From contig CANPYT010000003.1 in assembly GCA_947588705.1 (NCBI GenBank), positions 20,023-84,022 on the forward strand: a DNA stretch of 64,000 bases. Reading direction: 5' to 3'. A model generated the notes under the pieces. That model searched no databases. It was not told the DNA's origin and worked only from the letters and a program-made list of their open reading frames with translations. Positions 8,257-20,029 of the stretch are shown here, piece after piece; the first letter of the stretch is position 1, and each line of letters begins with the position of its first letter. The DNA is from an uncultured Acetatifactor sp. GTDB taxonomy: Bacteria > Bacillota > Clostridia > Lachnospirales > Lachnospiraceae. Made by a program: the position numbers and the translations under genes.

Positions 8257-9123
8257 TTACTTTCCGGGATTCTTTACATCCCTGTGATACAGCTTGATGC
8301 CGTAAGTTCCCTGATCCTTCATACGCTTGTACAATTCATTGGCAAGGGTGATGCTCCTGTGCTTGCCGCCGGTACAGCCGATAGCCACTACAAGGCTGTT
8401 TTTGCCCTCCTTCACATAATTCGGGAGGAGGAACTGTATCATATCCGTCAGCTTTGCCATAAAGGTCTCAGCCTCCTCAAAACTCATCACATAGTCCTGG
8501 ACTTCCTTGTCATTGCCTGTTTTCTCTTTCAGATGGTCAATATAGAAGGGATTCGGCAGAAACCGGACATCAAATACCAGATCTGCGTCCACCGGGATCC
8601 CGTACTTAAATCCGAAGGACATCACTGTTACCATGAGGCTGTTGTATTCTCCGTTCTCCACAAAGATCCGCCCCAGCTCCTCTTTCAGCTCCCTGGTCAG
8701 AAGATGCGTGGAGTCAATGACATAGTCGGCGCTTTTTCGCACATTCTCCAGCACCTGCCGCTCCCTGCGAACGCCGTCCTCCACCCTTCCGTCCGGGGCC
8801 AGCGGATGCATCCTTCTGCTCTCCTTATAGCGCTTGATCAGCGCGTTTTCATCAGCCTCCATGAACAGGATCTCAAAGGAATAGCCCTTCTGCTTCAGTT
8901 GGGCAAGGATCCGGGTGGCGTCCTCAAAAGACTGGTCGGTACGGACATCCAGCCCAAGCGCCACTTTACTGACCTCGCTGTTTGGCATGGAGATCAGCTC
9001 CACAAATTTTTCCACCAGGGAAATAGGCAGGTTGTCCACACAATAAAAGCCTACATCTTCCAACATTTTCAGAACGGTGCTTTTTCCGCTGCCGCTCATA
9101 CCGGTCACAACTACAAATCTCAT
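8257..9123 (-). CDS. rapZ: RNase adapter RapZ / YvcJ nucleotide-binding protein
   Basis: A 288-residue P-loop NTPase of the RapZ/YvcJ family. Walker A is VTGMSGSGKST at residues 6-16. The C-terminal domain includes GFKYGIPVDADLVFDVRFLPNP and the conserved IGCTGGKHRS. In E. coli RapZ guides RNase E to the small RNA GlmZ and senses glucosamine 6-phosphate. In Bacillus YvcJ binds nucleotides and affects competence, so the exact role here is uncertain. It lies between murB and whiA with short gaps. The start is preceded by TGTGAGG, a motif seen before several other genes in this window. Confidence 0.93.
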   Translation of the reverse strand: MRFVVVTGMSGSGKSTVLKMLEDVGFYCVDNLPISLVEKFVELISMPNSEVSKVALGLDVRTDQSFEDATRILAQLKQKGYSFEILFMEADENALIKRYKESRRMHPLAPDGRVEDGVRRERQVLENVRKSADYVIDSTHLLTRELKEELGRIFVENGEYNSLMVTVMSFGFKYGIPVDADLVFDVRFLPNPFYIDHLKEKTGNDKEVQDYVMSFEEAETFMAKLTDMIQFLLPNYVKEGKNSLVVAIGCTGGKHRSITLANELYKRMKDQGTYGIKLYHRDVKNPGK

Positions 9124-9170
9124 AATCCCTCACACTCTGTCGTCACATAACAAAACGGTTTTTCTGCGGT

Positions 9171-10079
9171 TTATTCCAGATAGATGACCTCTGTCTCCAG
9201 ATCCACTCCAAATCGCAGCTTCACCCGCTCCCGCACCTCGCAGATCACATCCAGCACATCCTGGGCGGAGGCTTTTCCCACATTGATGATAAAGCCGCAG
9301 TGCTTGTCGGAGACTCTGGCTCCCCCTGTCTGATAGCCGCGCATCCCTGCATCCATGATCAGTTTGCCCGCATAATACCCCTCCGGCCTTTTGAACGTGC
9401 TTCCTGCGCTGGGATATTCCAGCGGCTGTTTCGCCCGGCGCTTCTCCGCAAGCTCCTCCATCTTTGCCTGGATCTGCTCCCTGTCTCCTTCCTTCAGTTC
9501 AAAGGTCACTTCCGTGACGGTAAAGGAATTTTTCCGGAGAGCGCTGGTGCGATACCCAAACTCCATGGTGCTGTTGTCAAACACCATCGTCTCTCCCTGC
9601 CTGCTGACCACCTTTACCTGCGTCACGACCTGGCTCAGCTCTCCGTCATAAGCCCCGGCATTCATCACCACGCCGCCGCCCACAGTTCCCGGAATGCCGG
9701 ATGCAAATTCTAAGCCTGTGAGGCTGTGCTCCAGGGCTTTTTTCGCCACCTGCGCCAGCGGCGCCCCCGCCTGGGCTATAATATGGCAGCCCTCCACCCG
9801 GATCTCACTCATGCCCTTCCCGATCCGAAGAATGACGCCGGGATAACCGTGGTCGCTGACCAGAAGGTTGCTGCCGTTGCCCAATATGAAAAAGCGCTCT
9901 TCTATAAGAGACAGATACTTCTGGACATTTCTCAGCTGTTCCTCATTTTCCAGTTCCAACAGGCAATCGGCAGGCCCCCCTATCCGAAAGGTGGTGTGGC
10001 CTGCCATCGGCTCCTGCAGATAAATATTCTTCTCCGGCACAAAACTTTTCAACGCTTCTATTACTGCTTCACTGATCAT
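9171..10079 (-). CDS. murB: UDP-N-acetylenolpyruvoylglucosamine reductase
   Basis: This 302-residue cytosolic FAD enzyme reduces UDP-GlcNAc-enolpyruvate to UDP-MurNAc, the second committed step of peptidoglycan synthesis. The FAD-binding domain shows TTFRIGGPADCLLEL, LGNGSNLLVSD and SGIPGTVGGGVVMNAGAY. The type II substrate domain shows YPSAGSTFKRP with the catalytic Ser, and the C-terminal HCGFIINVGKASA. Length is typical. It lies in the hprK-glcK-murB-rapZ-whiA-crh unit, the usual Firmicutes neighbourhood for murB beside rapZ. Confidence 0.96.
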   Translation of the reverse strand: MISEAVIEALKSFVPEKNIYLQEPMAGHTTFRIGGPADCLLELENEEQLRNVQKYLSLIEERFFILGNGSNLLVSDHGYPGVILRIGKGMSEIRVEGCHIIAQAGAPLAQVAKKALEHSLTGLEFASGIPGTVGGGVVMNAGAYDGELSQVVTQVKVVSRQGETMVFDNSTMEFGYRTSALRKNSFTVTEVTFELKEGDREQIQAKMEELAEKRRAKQPLEYPSAGSTFKRPEGYYAGKLIMDAGMRGYQTGGARVSDKHCGFIINVGKASAQDVLDVICEVRERVKLRFGVDLETEVIYLE

Positions 10080-10128
10080 ACTTTGTCATTTCCTGTTCTG
10101 ACATTTTTTATTCCTGCGGGGTATTTGG

Positions 10129-11070
10129 TCAGCGGCACAGGATCATGCCCGCTGCGCCGTAGATCCCCGCATCGTTCCCAAGCTCCGCCAACGCCAGCTT
10201 CACTCCCCTGCAGGGAGGGAACGCATATTTATCCAATTCCGGGCGGACAAATTCCAGAAGGATCTCCCCGGCCTTTGAAACGCCTCCGCCGATCACAAAT
10301 ACTTCCGGGTTTACCACATTAGCAACTGCCGCAAGGCCCTTTCCCAGATACCGGCCGAACCGCCCTGCGATCTCTATGGCGACCTTATCTCCCGCTTTCA
10401 CCGCGTCAAACACTGCCTTGGCGGACAGATTGCCCTCCCGCAGAGTGCTGGGGGCATCGTCCTCAGCCAGCCGTCTCCTGGCCAGGCGGACGATTCCCGT
10501 AGCGGACGCATACTGCTCCAGGCAGCCCTTGTTCTTACAGCCGCATTCCTCCGTCTCATTGTCTTCTATATGGATGTGGCCGATCTCGCCTGCCGCTCCC
10601 GTGGCGCCTGTGATAATACTTCCATTCACGATGATACCGCCGCCCACGCCCGTGCCCAGCGTTACCGCCACCATATTTCTGTAGCCCTTGCCGCCACCCT
10701 GCCACATTTCGCCGAAAGCGGCGGCATTGGCATCGTTAGCTACCTTTACCGGTACATTAATATATGCGTTGAGCGCTTTTGGTATGTTAAAGGGCCTCCA
10801 TCCGATATTGACCGAGCCGCCCACAAGAGTTCCCTCAGCGTCTACCGCCCCCGGAACGCCGATGCCGATGCCGACCAGATCCTTCTCTTCGATTCCCTTT
10901 TCCTTCATTTTCTTCCGGATGCTCTCCGCCACATCCGGAAGGATGGATGCCCCCTCGTTGTCCTTCACCGTGGGGATTTCCCACTTGTCCAGGACGCGGC
11001 CGTCCAGATCAAAAAGCCCCAGTTTCACCGTGGTGCCCCCCACGTCTACGCCAAATGCATAATTTCCCAT
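10129..11070 (-). CDS. glcK: ROK-family glucokinase
   Basis: A 313-residue ROK kinase that phosphorylates glucose to glucose 6-phosphate with ATP. It shows the N-terminal ATP loop FGVDVGGTTVKLGLFD, the sugar-binding NDANAAAFGEM, GTGVGGGIIVNG, and the catalytic/zinc region GEIGHIHIEDNETEECGCKNKGCLEQYAS with the CxCGxxGCxE signature. The C-terminal VIGGGVSKAG completes the ATPase core. Free glucose entering without the PTS would be trapped by this enzyme. It sits directly after hprK, consistent with a sugar-status operon. The start is supported by a GTAAGGAAT site. Confidence 0.94.
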   Translation of the reverse strand: MGNYAFGVDVGGTTVKLGLFDLDGRVLDKWEIPTVKDNEGASILPDVAESIRKKMKEKGIEEKDLVGIGIGVPGAVDAEGTLVGGSVNIGWRPFNIPKALNAYINVPVKVANDANAAAFGEMWQGGGKGYRNMVAVTLGTGVGGGIIVNGSIITGATGAAGEIGHIHIEDNETEECGCKNKGCLEQYASATGIVRLARRRLAEDDAPSTLREGNLSAKAVFDAVKAGDKVAIEIAGRFGRYLGKGLAAVANVVNPEVFVIGGGVSKAGEILLEFVRPELDKYAFPPCRGVKLALAELGNDAGIYGAAGMILCR

Positions 11071-11096
11071 ATTCCTTACCCCTTTCCGGCCTGTTT

Positions 11097-12041
11097 TTAT
11101 TCTTCGTCCTCTTCGTCACGCCGCTTGGCCAGAGAATTTTGTACTCTCGTATATAGCTCCTGGGCGGCGTTATACCCCATCTTTTTCTGGCGGTGGTTGA
11201 CCGCCGCGGACTCACAGATAATAGCCAGGTTCCGCCCGGGGCGGATGGGAATATCGTGGCACACCACTTTATTTCCCAGATATTCGGTATATTTTTCCTC
11301 CAGGCCAAGCCTGTCATACTCCTTGTCTTTGTCCCAATCCTCCAACCGGATCACCAGGTCTATGTTCTGGGTGTCCTTTACGGAAGAAGCGCCAAACAGC
11401 GCTTTTATATCCACAATACCTATGCCGCGCAGCTCGATCAAATGCTTTGTCACATCCGGCGCACTGCCCACCAGAGTGTCATCGCTCACCTTCCGCAGCT
11501 CCACCACATCGTCCGTCACCAGCCTATGCCCTCTCTTCACCAGCTCCAACGCCGCCTCGGATTTGCCGATACCGCTCTCACCGGTAATAAGCACACCCTC
11601 GCCATAGACATCGACCAACACGCCGTGCACGGAAATACAGGGCGCAAGTTTCACATTCAGCCAGCGTATGGTCTCGGCCATAAACGCGGATGTGGACTTC
11701 TTGGTAGAGAGCAGCGGTATCCGGTGCGCCAGGGCGGATTCCATAAAAATAGGATCCGGCTGCAGTTCCCTGCAGAACACGATAGCAGGAATGTCATAGC
11801 TCATCAGCTCATCGTACACTTCCCGCTTTCTCGCGTCACTCAGGCTTTCCACATAAGTGTATTCCACAAATCCCACCACCTGGAGACGGGTGGCGTCAAA
11901 ATGTTCAAAATATCCCGTCAGCTGAAGAGCCGGACGGTTGATATCGGGCTGAGTGATACGGATCCCCTTCATCTCGATCTCGGGAGTAAGATTGTCCAGT
12001 TTCATCTTTTCGATCAGCTGGTTCAAAGAAATACTTGCCAT
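11097..12041 (-). CDS. hprK: HPr kinase/phosphorylase
   Basis: This 314-residue enzyme phosphorylates and dephosphorylates Ser-46 of HPr and Crh in response to ATP, fructose bisphosphate and phosphate, setting carbon catabolite repression. The N-terminal half is the substrate-recognition domain. The C-terminal half carries Walker A GESGIGKSEAALELV, the catalytic LVTDDVVEL loop with its Asp pair, and the hexamer-forming tail. An ATGAGGAAAA ribosome binding site precedes the start. It is the first gene of a unit that ends with a Ser-46-containing HPr paralogue, a likely substrate. Confidence 0.95.
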   Translation of the reverse strand: MASISLNQLIEKMKLDNLTPEIEMKGIRITQPDINRPALQLTGYFEHFDATRLQVVGFVEYTYVESLSDARKREVYDELMSYDIPAIVFCRELQPDPIFMESALAHRIPLLSTKKSTSAFMAETIRWLNVKLAPCISVHGVLVDVYGEGVLITGESGIGKSEAALELVKRGHRLVTDDVVELRKVSDDTLVGSAPDVTKHLIELRGIGIVDIKALFGASSVKDTQNIDLVIRLEDWDKDKEYDRLGLEEKYTEYLGNKVVCHDIPIRPGRNLAIICESAAVNHRQKKMGYNAAQELYTRVQNSLAKRRDEEDEE

Positions 12042-12147
12042 GTTTTCCTCATTTCTGCGCGGCTCCTTTTGTTCCCCTCATCTCAAGGGCATCCGTACCC
12101 GGCGCCGGCCCTGCCGCGCGTAAAGCAGACCCCGTCTATTACCCTTG

Positions 12148-12176
12148 ATTGTATCACAAGGCATGGCGTATGTGAA
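12148..12176 (-). promoter_or_regulatory. Vegetative promoter of the hprK operon
   Basis: On the minus strand TTCACA and TACAAT are separated by 17 bases, each one mismatch from the SigA consensus. They lie in the gap between uvrC and hprK, about 105 bases before the hprK start, so hprK and the genes after it can be transcribed separately from ftsH-uvrC. Confidence 0.65.
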
Positions 12177-12182
12177 GTAATT

Positions 12183-14072
12183 TTATTTCAGTTGTTCCTT
12201 CTCCTCCCGCTCCCTGTCCCGGAAAAATTTCCAGATGCCCTCCGCCGCACTGCGGTTTAACTCCGGCAACGCCGCCAGCTCTTCCACGGACGCCGCCCTG
12301 ATCTCGTCAATGGACTTAAAATGCCGCATCAGCGCTTTCCGGCGGGCGGGCCCCACGCCCGGAATGTCATCCAGCACCGACTTCACCTGGGCCTTGCTTC
12401 GCAGAGACCGGTGATACTCGATGGCAAACCGGTGCGCTTCATCCTGCACCCGGGTGATCAGCTTAAACCCCTCGGAATGTGTATCGATCGGCAATTCCAC
12501 ATTGTTAAAATACAGCCCTCTGGTACGGTGGCTGTCGTCTTTGACCATGCCGCAGACCGGAATGGAAATGTGCAGTTCTTCCAACACGGACAGGGCAATA
12601 TTCACCTGCCCGCGGCCGCCGTCCATCATCAGCAGATCCGGAAATCTGGTAAAACTTCCATATTCCCTGTCCAGATCCTTTTCCGCCAGTTCCCGGCTTT
12701 CCTCCAGCCCGTGGCGAAAGCGTCTCGTCAGCACCTCCCGCATACAGGCATAATCATCCGGGCCGGACACCGTCTTGATCCGAAATTTCCGATAATCGCT
12801 TGGCTTCGGCTTTCCCTTCTCAAACACGATCATAGAGCCTACATTTTCAAAGCCGTTTATATTTGATATGTCGAAAGCTTCCATGCGCTCGATGCGGGAA
12901 AGCCCCAACAACGCCGCGATCTCCTTCACCGCCCCCACAGTGCGGCCCTCTTCCCGCTTCAGCCGCTCCCTGTCCTGCTCCAAAATATGTTTTGCATTCT
13001 GCGCGGCCAGCTCAACCAGCTTTTCCTTGGAACCGATCTTCGGCACCCGGAGATACACCCTCGCGCCCTTCCGCCCGGTAAGCCATTTTTCGATCAACTC
13101 CCTGTCGGGAATCTCGTACTGCAGCATCAGTTCCCTGGGAATAAAGGGCGTTCCGGCATAGAACTGCTTCACAAAATTTTCTAAAATACCGGGCTTGTCA
13201 TCTTCTGACACATGCGTCATATAGTAATGTTCCCGGCCGATCAGCTTGCCGTCCCGAACGAAAAACACCTGGACTACCGCTTCCCGTTCATCCTGATACA
13301 GGGCGATGACATCCTTATCTTCCCCGACGCTGTCCGTTATTTTTTGCTTTTGGGAAACAGACTTCACGCTGTTATAGAGATCCCTGTAACCGGCGGCCGC
13401 TTCAAAGTCCAACGTCTCCGCGGCTGCCTTCATCTTTCCCTCCAGGTCTTTCAAGATCAGGTTATAATTTCCGTTCAGAAATTCCAATGCCTGATCCACC
13501 TGCTCCCTGTACTGTTCCCTGCTCACATACCCCTGGCAGGGCGCAAGGCATTGTTTGATGTGATAATTCAGGCAGGGGCGCTCCAAGCCCATGTCCCTGG
13601 GAAGACTGCGGTTACAGGTGCGGAGGTGGTAAAGCTTATTCAACAGCTCTATGGTATCCTTCACCGCCGCCGCGCTGGTATAAGGCCCATAGTATTTTGA
13701 CTTGTCCTTTTTCATGGTTCTGGAAAAAAGGATGCGGGGATACTCTTCCCCCACAGTGACCTTTATATAAGGATAAGTCTTATCGTCTTTTAACAGAGTA
13801 TTATATTTTGGGGAATTTTCTTTGATCAGATTGTTTTCCAGCACAAGCGCTTCCAGCTCCGAGTCAGTGACAATATACTCAAAGCGGGCGATCAGAGAGA
13901 CCATCTTGTCGATCATTGGACCGCGCCCGATATTTTCCCGAAAGTAGGATCGGACGCGGTTGTGTAGATTTACGGCTTTTCCCACATACAAAATGACATC
14001 CTTGTCATCTCGCATAATGTAGACGCCTGGCTCCTTAGGGAGCTTTTTCAGTTCTTCTTCAAAGTTAAACAT
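12183..14072 (-). CDS. uvrC: Excinuclease ABC subunit C
   Basis: This 629-residue nuclease makes both incisions in nucleotide excision repair after UvrAB mark the lesion. The N-terminal GIY-YIG domain starts [18 protein letters not shown] ... [14 protein letters not shown]. The UvrBC coiled-coil motif lies in the middle ([22 protein letters not shown]). The RNase H-like domain follows ([33 protein letters not shown]). The tail is the double helix-hairpin-helix ([21 protein letters not shown]). Full length. Its start lies 7 bases after the ftsH stop, so it is probably read from the ftsH transcript. Confidence 0.96.
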   Translation of the reverse strand: MFNFEEELKKLPKEPGVYIMRDDKDVILYVGKAVNLHNRVRSYFRENIGRGPMIDKMVSLIARFEYIVTDSELEALVLENNLIKENSPKYNTLLKDDKTYPYIKVTVGEEYPRILFSRTMKKDKSKYYGPYTSAAAVKDTIELLNKLYHLRTCNRSLPRDMGLERPCLNYHIKQCLAPCQGYVSREQYREQVDQALEFLNGNYNLILKDLEGKMKAAAETLDFEAAAGYRDLYNSVKSVSQKQKITDSVGEDKDVIALYQDEREAVVQVFFVRDGKLIGREHYYMTHVSEDDKPGILENFVKQFYAGTPFIPRELMLQYEIPDRELIEKWLTGRKGARVYLRVPKIGSKEKLVELAAQNAKHILEQDRERLKREEGRTVGAVKEIAALLGLSRIERMEAFDISNINGFENVGSMIVFEKGKPKPSDYRKFRIKTVSGPDDYACMREVLTRRFRHGLEESRELAEKDLDREYGSFTRFPDLLMMDGGRGQVNIALSVLEELHISIPVCGMVKDDSHRTRGLYFNNVELPIDTHSEGFKLITRVQDEAHRFAIEYHRSLRSKAQVKSVLDDIPGVGPARRKALMRHFKSIDEIRAASVEELAALPELNRSAAEGIWKFFRDREREEKEQLK

Positions 14073-14079
14073 GCGTTAT

Positions 14080-16272
14080 CTAATCTATCTTTCCGTTGGA
14101 AAAAACACCCGTAGCCTGTTGCTGTTTCTGTTGCTCCTGCTCCTGACTCACGGCCCCGTCCCGTTCTTCAGCCCGGAGCGGTTCCGGTGCGTCAGCCTGC
14201 TCCGGCATCTGGGCCTGAACCGGTTCCCCGGACTGCGAAGGCGCCTCATCCCGCTCTGCCTCCCCGGCGCCGTCTTTCTTCTCCTCGGGCTCGGGAAGTC
14301 CTTTTTCCCTGCGGAAGATCTCCATAAATTCCTTGCCGGTAATGGTTTCCTTCTCGATCAGGTACTCCGCCAGCTTATCCATCACATCCCGGTTGTCGCG
14401 GAGCAGCGAAAGTGCTTTTTCATAGCTTTCCTTCAGGATCTGAACCACTTCCGCATCGATCTCAGCCGCGGTGGTATCGCTGCATGTCAGCTCCGCCCGG
14501 CCTTCCAGGTACTGGCTTTCTATGGTGGCAAGCCCCACCAGGCCGAATTTTTTGCTCATGCCGTAGCGTGTGACCATATTGCGGGCAATGCTTGTCGCCC
14601 TCTCGATATCGTTCGCGGCCCCCGTAGTCACCGTATCGAACACGATCTCTTCCGCCGCCCGGCCGCCTACCAGGCCGACCAGCATATCCCTCAGTTCCGC
14701 CTCCGTATTCAGGTATTTTTCCTCCTCCGGCACCTGCATCACGTACCCAAGCGCCCCCATGGTCCTCGGCACAATAGTGATCTTCTGCACGGGCTCGGAA
14801 TTTTTCTGCAGGGCGCTGATCAGCGCATGTCCCACCTCGTGGTAGGACACGATCCGGCGCTCCTCCTTGCTCATAATGCGGTCCTTCTTTTCCTTTCCTA
14901 CCAGGACTACCTCCACGGCGTCGAACAGGTCTTTCTGGCTCACATACTCGCGGCCCTCCTTGACCGCATTGATGGCCGCCTCGTTGATCATATTTGCAAG
15001 ATCAGAACCCACGGCGCCGCTGGTTGCCAGCGCTATGGCGTCCAGGTCCACGCTCTCATCCATCTTCACGTCCTTTGCGTGGACTTTCAATATCTCCACA
15101 CGGCCCTTCAGATCCGGCTTGTCCACAATGATCCGCCTGTCAAAACGGCCCGGGCGCAAAAGCGCCTTATCCAAAATCTCAGGGCGGTTAGTGGCTCCCA
15201 GGATCAGAATACCCTTAGAGCTGTCAAAACCATCCATCTCGGACAGAAGCTGGTTCAGGGTCTGCTCCCGCTCCTCATTCCCTCCGCCATACTTGGAGTC
15301 ACGGCTTCTTCCGATGGCGTCGATCTCGTCGATAAAGATAATGCAGGGCGCGTTCTTCGTCGCTTCCCGGAACAGGTCGCGAACACGGCTGGCTCCCACG
15401 CCCACATAGAGTTCGATAAAGTCGGAACCGGTCAGAGAGAAAAACGGCACATGGGCCTCGCCGGCCACAGCTTTCGCCAGCAGCGTCTTACCCGTTCCGG
15501 GAGGCCCCACCAAAAGCGCCCCCTTGGGCAGCCGGGCGCCGATCTTGGAATATTTTCCGGGATTGTGCAGAAAATCCACCACCTCCACCAGCGATTCCTT
15601 GGCCTCGTCCTCGCCGGCCACATCCTTAAAGGTCACGCCGGTCTCCTTCTGCACATACACCTTGGCGTTGCTCTTGCCGACGCCCATGGGTCCGCCGCTT
15701 CCGCCCATCCTCCGAAACAGGAAGCTCAAAAGTATCCACATAAGCACAACGGGCAGGATCACGCCCACTATGATATTCAAAACCAATTCGGAGCTGTCGC
15801 TCGGCGTCCTGCGGCCGTCGATGCCATGTTCCTCCAGCCGGGCCATCAGGGTATCCATATCCTCCATGAGGATCGTGGTATACTGCTCCCGGGTCTCCTG
15901 AGGATAAAACCCGAAACCAAAACCATAGCCATAACCATAGCCGGGCGCGGATTTATCGGAATCCTGATCCGCCTTCAGGGTAAACTGTATCTCCCCGCTG
16001 CTCAGCAGATTCACTTCCTCTACTTTCTCTTCCTCGATATATTCCAGGAACCTGCTGTATGAAACCTGCTCGCTCTCGCCGCTGCCGGAAAGCCACCGCA
16101 TAAAGCTGATGGCGAGCACCAGGGTACCCAGCGTGACCAAAAGCACCACCAGCATACTGGGCCGCCTGGGCGGCTCGCCGCCATTCCCGCCTCCGCCGTT
16201 CCCGGAACCGTTTGCGCCTCCGCCGTTGTTGTATCCACCGCCATTTCCATATTCATTCAACTGATTTTCCAT
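14080..16272 (-). CDS. ftsH: ATP-dependent zinc metalloprotease FtsH
   Basis: This 730-residue membrane-anchored AAA+ protease degrades misfolded or short-lived membrane and cytosolic proteins. It has an N-terminal membrane span near residues 40-60 and a second near 165-185. AAA follows (Walker [15 protein letters not shown], Walker [15 protein letters not shown] region [20 protein letters not shown]). The zinc site is HEVGH. Two features are unusual. The N-terminus is Gly/Asn-rich (about 35 residues). The extracytoplasmic loop contains an alternating [12 protein letters not shown] run. The C-terminus carries a Glu/Gln/Pro-rich tail. TGGAG precedes the start. Confidence 0.96.
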   Translation of the reverse strand: MENQLNEYGNGGGYNNGGGANGSGNGGGGNGGEPPRRPSMLVVLLVTLGTLVLAISFMRWLSGSGESEQVSYSRFLEYIEEEKVEEVNLLSSGEIQFTLKADQDSDKSAPGYGYGYGFGFGFYPQETREQYTTILMEDMDTLMARLEEHGIDGRRTPSDSSELVLNIIVGVILPVVLMWILLSFLFRRMGGSGGPMGVGKSNAKVYVQKETGVTFKDVAGEDEAKESLVEVVDFLHNPGKYSKIGARLPKGALLVGPPGTGKTLLAKAVAGEAHVPFFSLTGSDFIELYVGVGASRVRDLFREATKNAPCIIFIDEIDAIGRSRDSKYGGGNEEREQTLNQLLSEMDGFDSSKGILILGATNRPEILDKALLRPGRFDRRIIVDKPDLKGRVEILKVHAKDVKMDESVDLDAIALATSGAVGSDLANMINEAAINAVKEGREYVSQKDLFDAVEVVLVGKEKKDRIMSKEERRIVSYHEVGHALISALQKNSEPVQKITIVPRTMGALGYVMQVPEEEKYLNTEAELRDMLVGLVGGRAAEEIVFDTVTTGAANDIERATSIARNMVTRYGMSKKFGLVGLATIESQYLEGRAELTCSDTTAAEIDAEVVQILKESYEKALSLLRDNRDVMDKLAEYLIEKETITGKEFMEIFRREKGLPEPEEKKDGAGEAERDEAPSQSGEPVQAQMPEQADAPEPLRAEERDGAVSQEQEQQKQQQATGVFSNGKID

Positions 16273-16342
16273 AGTAACTCCATTTCAGGTATTTTCGTCT
16301 TACATTCAGCATTCCCGTTTCCAGGTGAATTAAATCTATTTT

Positions 16343-16372
16343 ATTATAGAAAGAACCGATTGATAAATCAAT
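16343..16372 (-). promoter_or_regulatory. ftsH promoter with overlapping palindrome
   Basis: On the minus strand TTGATT and TATAAT are separated by 17 bases. The -35 hexamer sits inside ATTGATAAATCAAT (16359-16372), a perfect 6+2+6 inverted repeat, so a repressor could occlude it. The regulator is unknown. Confidence 0.65.
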
Positions 16373-16434
16373 AGAAGAATTGTGAAAAAATGGTGTTCAA
16401 ACCGAAAAAGATTTATAAAATGCCCCTATGGCGT

Positions 16435-16602
16435 CTATAACCATCTGTTTCTGGCCTTCCTCATAATTTTCTCCTGAATCTGCTCCTTCCCCTGTTCCAG
16501 CCAATCCTCGGGCGCTTTCTGATCGGATACAAGATTCACGCTGATATTGGTCACATAATCGCTTCCTATGGTTTCTATCTTCTTTCCTGCCGAAACCTCC
16601 AA
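16435..16602 (-). other. Orphan 55-codon reading frame, possible gene remnant
   Basis: The 557-base gap between ftsH and the DUF1846 gene holds a minus-strand frame from a TTG to a TAG. It encodes about 55 residues of protein-like composition (SAGKKIETIGSDYVTNISV, then a charged helix EDWLEQGKEQIQEKIMRKA). An in-frame TGA lies just upstream. I see no convincing ribosome binding site for the TTG, so it may be the 3' end of a decayed gene. No family was recognised. The rest of the gap holds the ftsH promoter and nothing else I can name. Confidence 0.3.
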
Positions 16603-16829
16603 GAGATGTCAGCCAGTTTAACAGCTACAAGGTGTAATTCTATCAACTTCCCCCTTTTCTGTCAAGGACTGCCGCACAACGCGTTCCAGGTACTTCCATT
16701 TCTTTTTCGGAATCCGTATTTTTTTCATTCCAATGGGAACGGATTTGTGCTAAAATATATCAGTGATTGTTTGTGCCGGCGCAGGGCAACCAGAATACAA
16801 AAGGCCGCCGGGCCGCAGGGTGGGGAGAT

Positions 16830-18305
16830 ATGAAACCAGGATTCGACAATGAAAAATACTTAAAAATGCAGTCTGAGCGCATAAAGGAGCGCATCGGCCA
16901 GTTCGGGAACAAGCTGTACCTGGAGTTTGGAGGAAAACTTTTTGACGACTACCACGCTTCCAGGGTACTCCCCGGATTTGCGCCCGATTCAAAGCTCAGA
17001 ATGCTGATGCAGCTCTCCGAATACGCGGAGATCGTCATTGTCATCAGCGCCGCGGACATTGAAAAAAACAAAGTGCGGGGCGACCTGGGCATCACCTACG
17101 ACGTGGATGTGCTCCGTCTCAGAGACGAATTTCTGCAAAAGGGCCTATATATCGGCAGCGTGGTCATCACCCACTATACCGGCCAGAACAGCGCCGACCA
17201 GTTCAAGGCAAAGCTGGAAAAAAAGAACATCCGGGTATACCTGCATTACACCATTGAGGGATACCCTGCCAACGTTCCGCTGATCGTCAGCGAGAACGGC
17301 TACGGACGAAACGATTACATAGAGACCTCCCGTCCTCTGGTCGTAGTAACCGCCCCCGGCCCGGGAAGCGGAAAGATGGCTACCTGTCTCTCTCAGCTGT
17401 ATCATGACAACCTTCGCGGGATCAAAGCGGGGTATGCAAAGTTTGAGACCTTCCCCATCTGGAACATTCCGCTGAAGCATCCGATCAATCTGGCTTACGA
17501 GGCCGCAACAGCGGACTTAAATGATGTGAACATGATCGATCCTTTCCACCTGGAGGCTTACGGCGAGACCGCGGTGAATTACAACCGGGATATTGAGATC
17601 TTTCCCGTGCTGAACGCTATTTTTGAGGGCATTTACGGCAGCAATCCATATAAATCTCCCACAGACATGGGCGTAAATATGGCGGGAAACTGCATTATGG
17701 ACGATGAGGTCTGCTGCCGCGCCTCCAATATGGAGATCATTCGGCGGTATTATTCAGCCCTGAACAAGGTGGTTCGGGACGAGGCTTCCGAAAACGAGGT
17801 CTACAAGATCGAGCTCCTGATGAAACAGGCAAAGATCACTACAGATGACAGAAGTGTCACATTAGCCGCAAAGAAACGGGCGGAGGAACTCGGCGTTCCC
17901 ACCGCCGCCATCGAGCTGCCGGACGGCCATATCATCACGTCCAAAACCACGGCTTTCCTTGGCGCATCCGCCGCGCTTTTGCTGAACGCCCTGAAACATC
18001 TGGCCGGCATAGACCATGACACGCGACTGATCAAGCCGGAAGCCATTGAGCCCATCCAGGACTTGAAGGTGCGCTATCTCGGCGGGAAAAACCCAAGGCT
18101 CCACACAGACGAGGCGCTGATCGCCCTGTCGCTGGCTGCCTGCTCGGATGACAATGCCGGCCGCGCCTTAGAGCAACTTCCGGCACTGAGAGGCTGCCAG
18201 GCGCACACCTCCGTCATGCTTTCGGAGGTGGATATCAAGATCTTTAAAAAGCTGGGCGTGGACCTAACCAGCGAACCGATCCTGGCATCGAAAAAACGGT
18301 ACTGA
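16830..18305 (+). CDS. DUF1846 (UPF0371) family protein
   Basis: A 491-residue protein of the DUF1846/UPF0371 family, starting [20 protein letters not shown], the usual family N-terminus. It has conserved blocks [38 protein letters not shown], the Gly-rich loop [17 protein letters not shown] and the C-terminal [18 protein letters not shown]. Structures exist for the family but no firm function. The P-loop-like TAPGPGSGK hints at nucleotide binding. I chose 16830 over 16767 because GGGGAG precedes it and relatives begin there. It is followed by pyrG on the same strand, about 100 bases later. Confidence 0.9.
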   Translation: MKPGFDNEKYLKMQSERIKERIGQFGNKLYLEFGGKLFDDYHASRVLPGFAPDSKLRMLMQLSEYAEIVIVISAADIEKNKVRGDLGITYDVDVLRLRDEFLQKGLYIGSVVITHYTGQNSADQFKAKLEKKNIRVYLHYTIEGYPANVPLIVSENGYGRNDYIETSRPLVVVTAPGPGSGKMATCLSQLYHDNLRGIKAGYAKFETFPIWNIPLKHPINLAYEAATADLNDVNMIDPFHLEAYGETAVNYNRDIEIFPVLNAIFEGIYGSNPYKSPTDMGVNMAGNCIMDDEVCCRASNMEIIRRYYSALNKVVRDEASENEVYKIELLMKQAKITTDDRSVTLAAKKRAEELGVPTAAIELPDGHIITSKTTAFLGASAALLLNALKHLAGIDHDTRLIKPEAIEPIQDLKVRYLGGKNPRLHTDEALIALSLAACSDDNAGRALEQLPALRGCQAHTSVMLSEVDIKIFKKLGVDLTSEPILASKKRY

Positions 18306-18409
18306 CCCTTAGGACTGCCCGAAGGGAACTGTTCCGCTCCCTGCCTGTGGCCGCGCGCTGCCGGATACAGGCAAATGACAATCGAAAACAGCGCAGAAAA
18401 GAGGTACTT

Positions 18410-20025
<1,616 letters not shown>

Positions 20026-20029
<4 letters not shown>

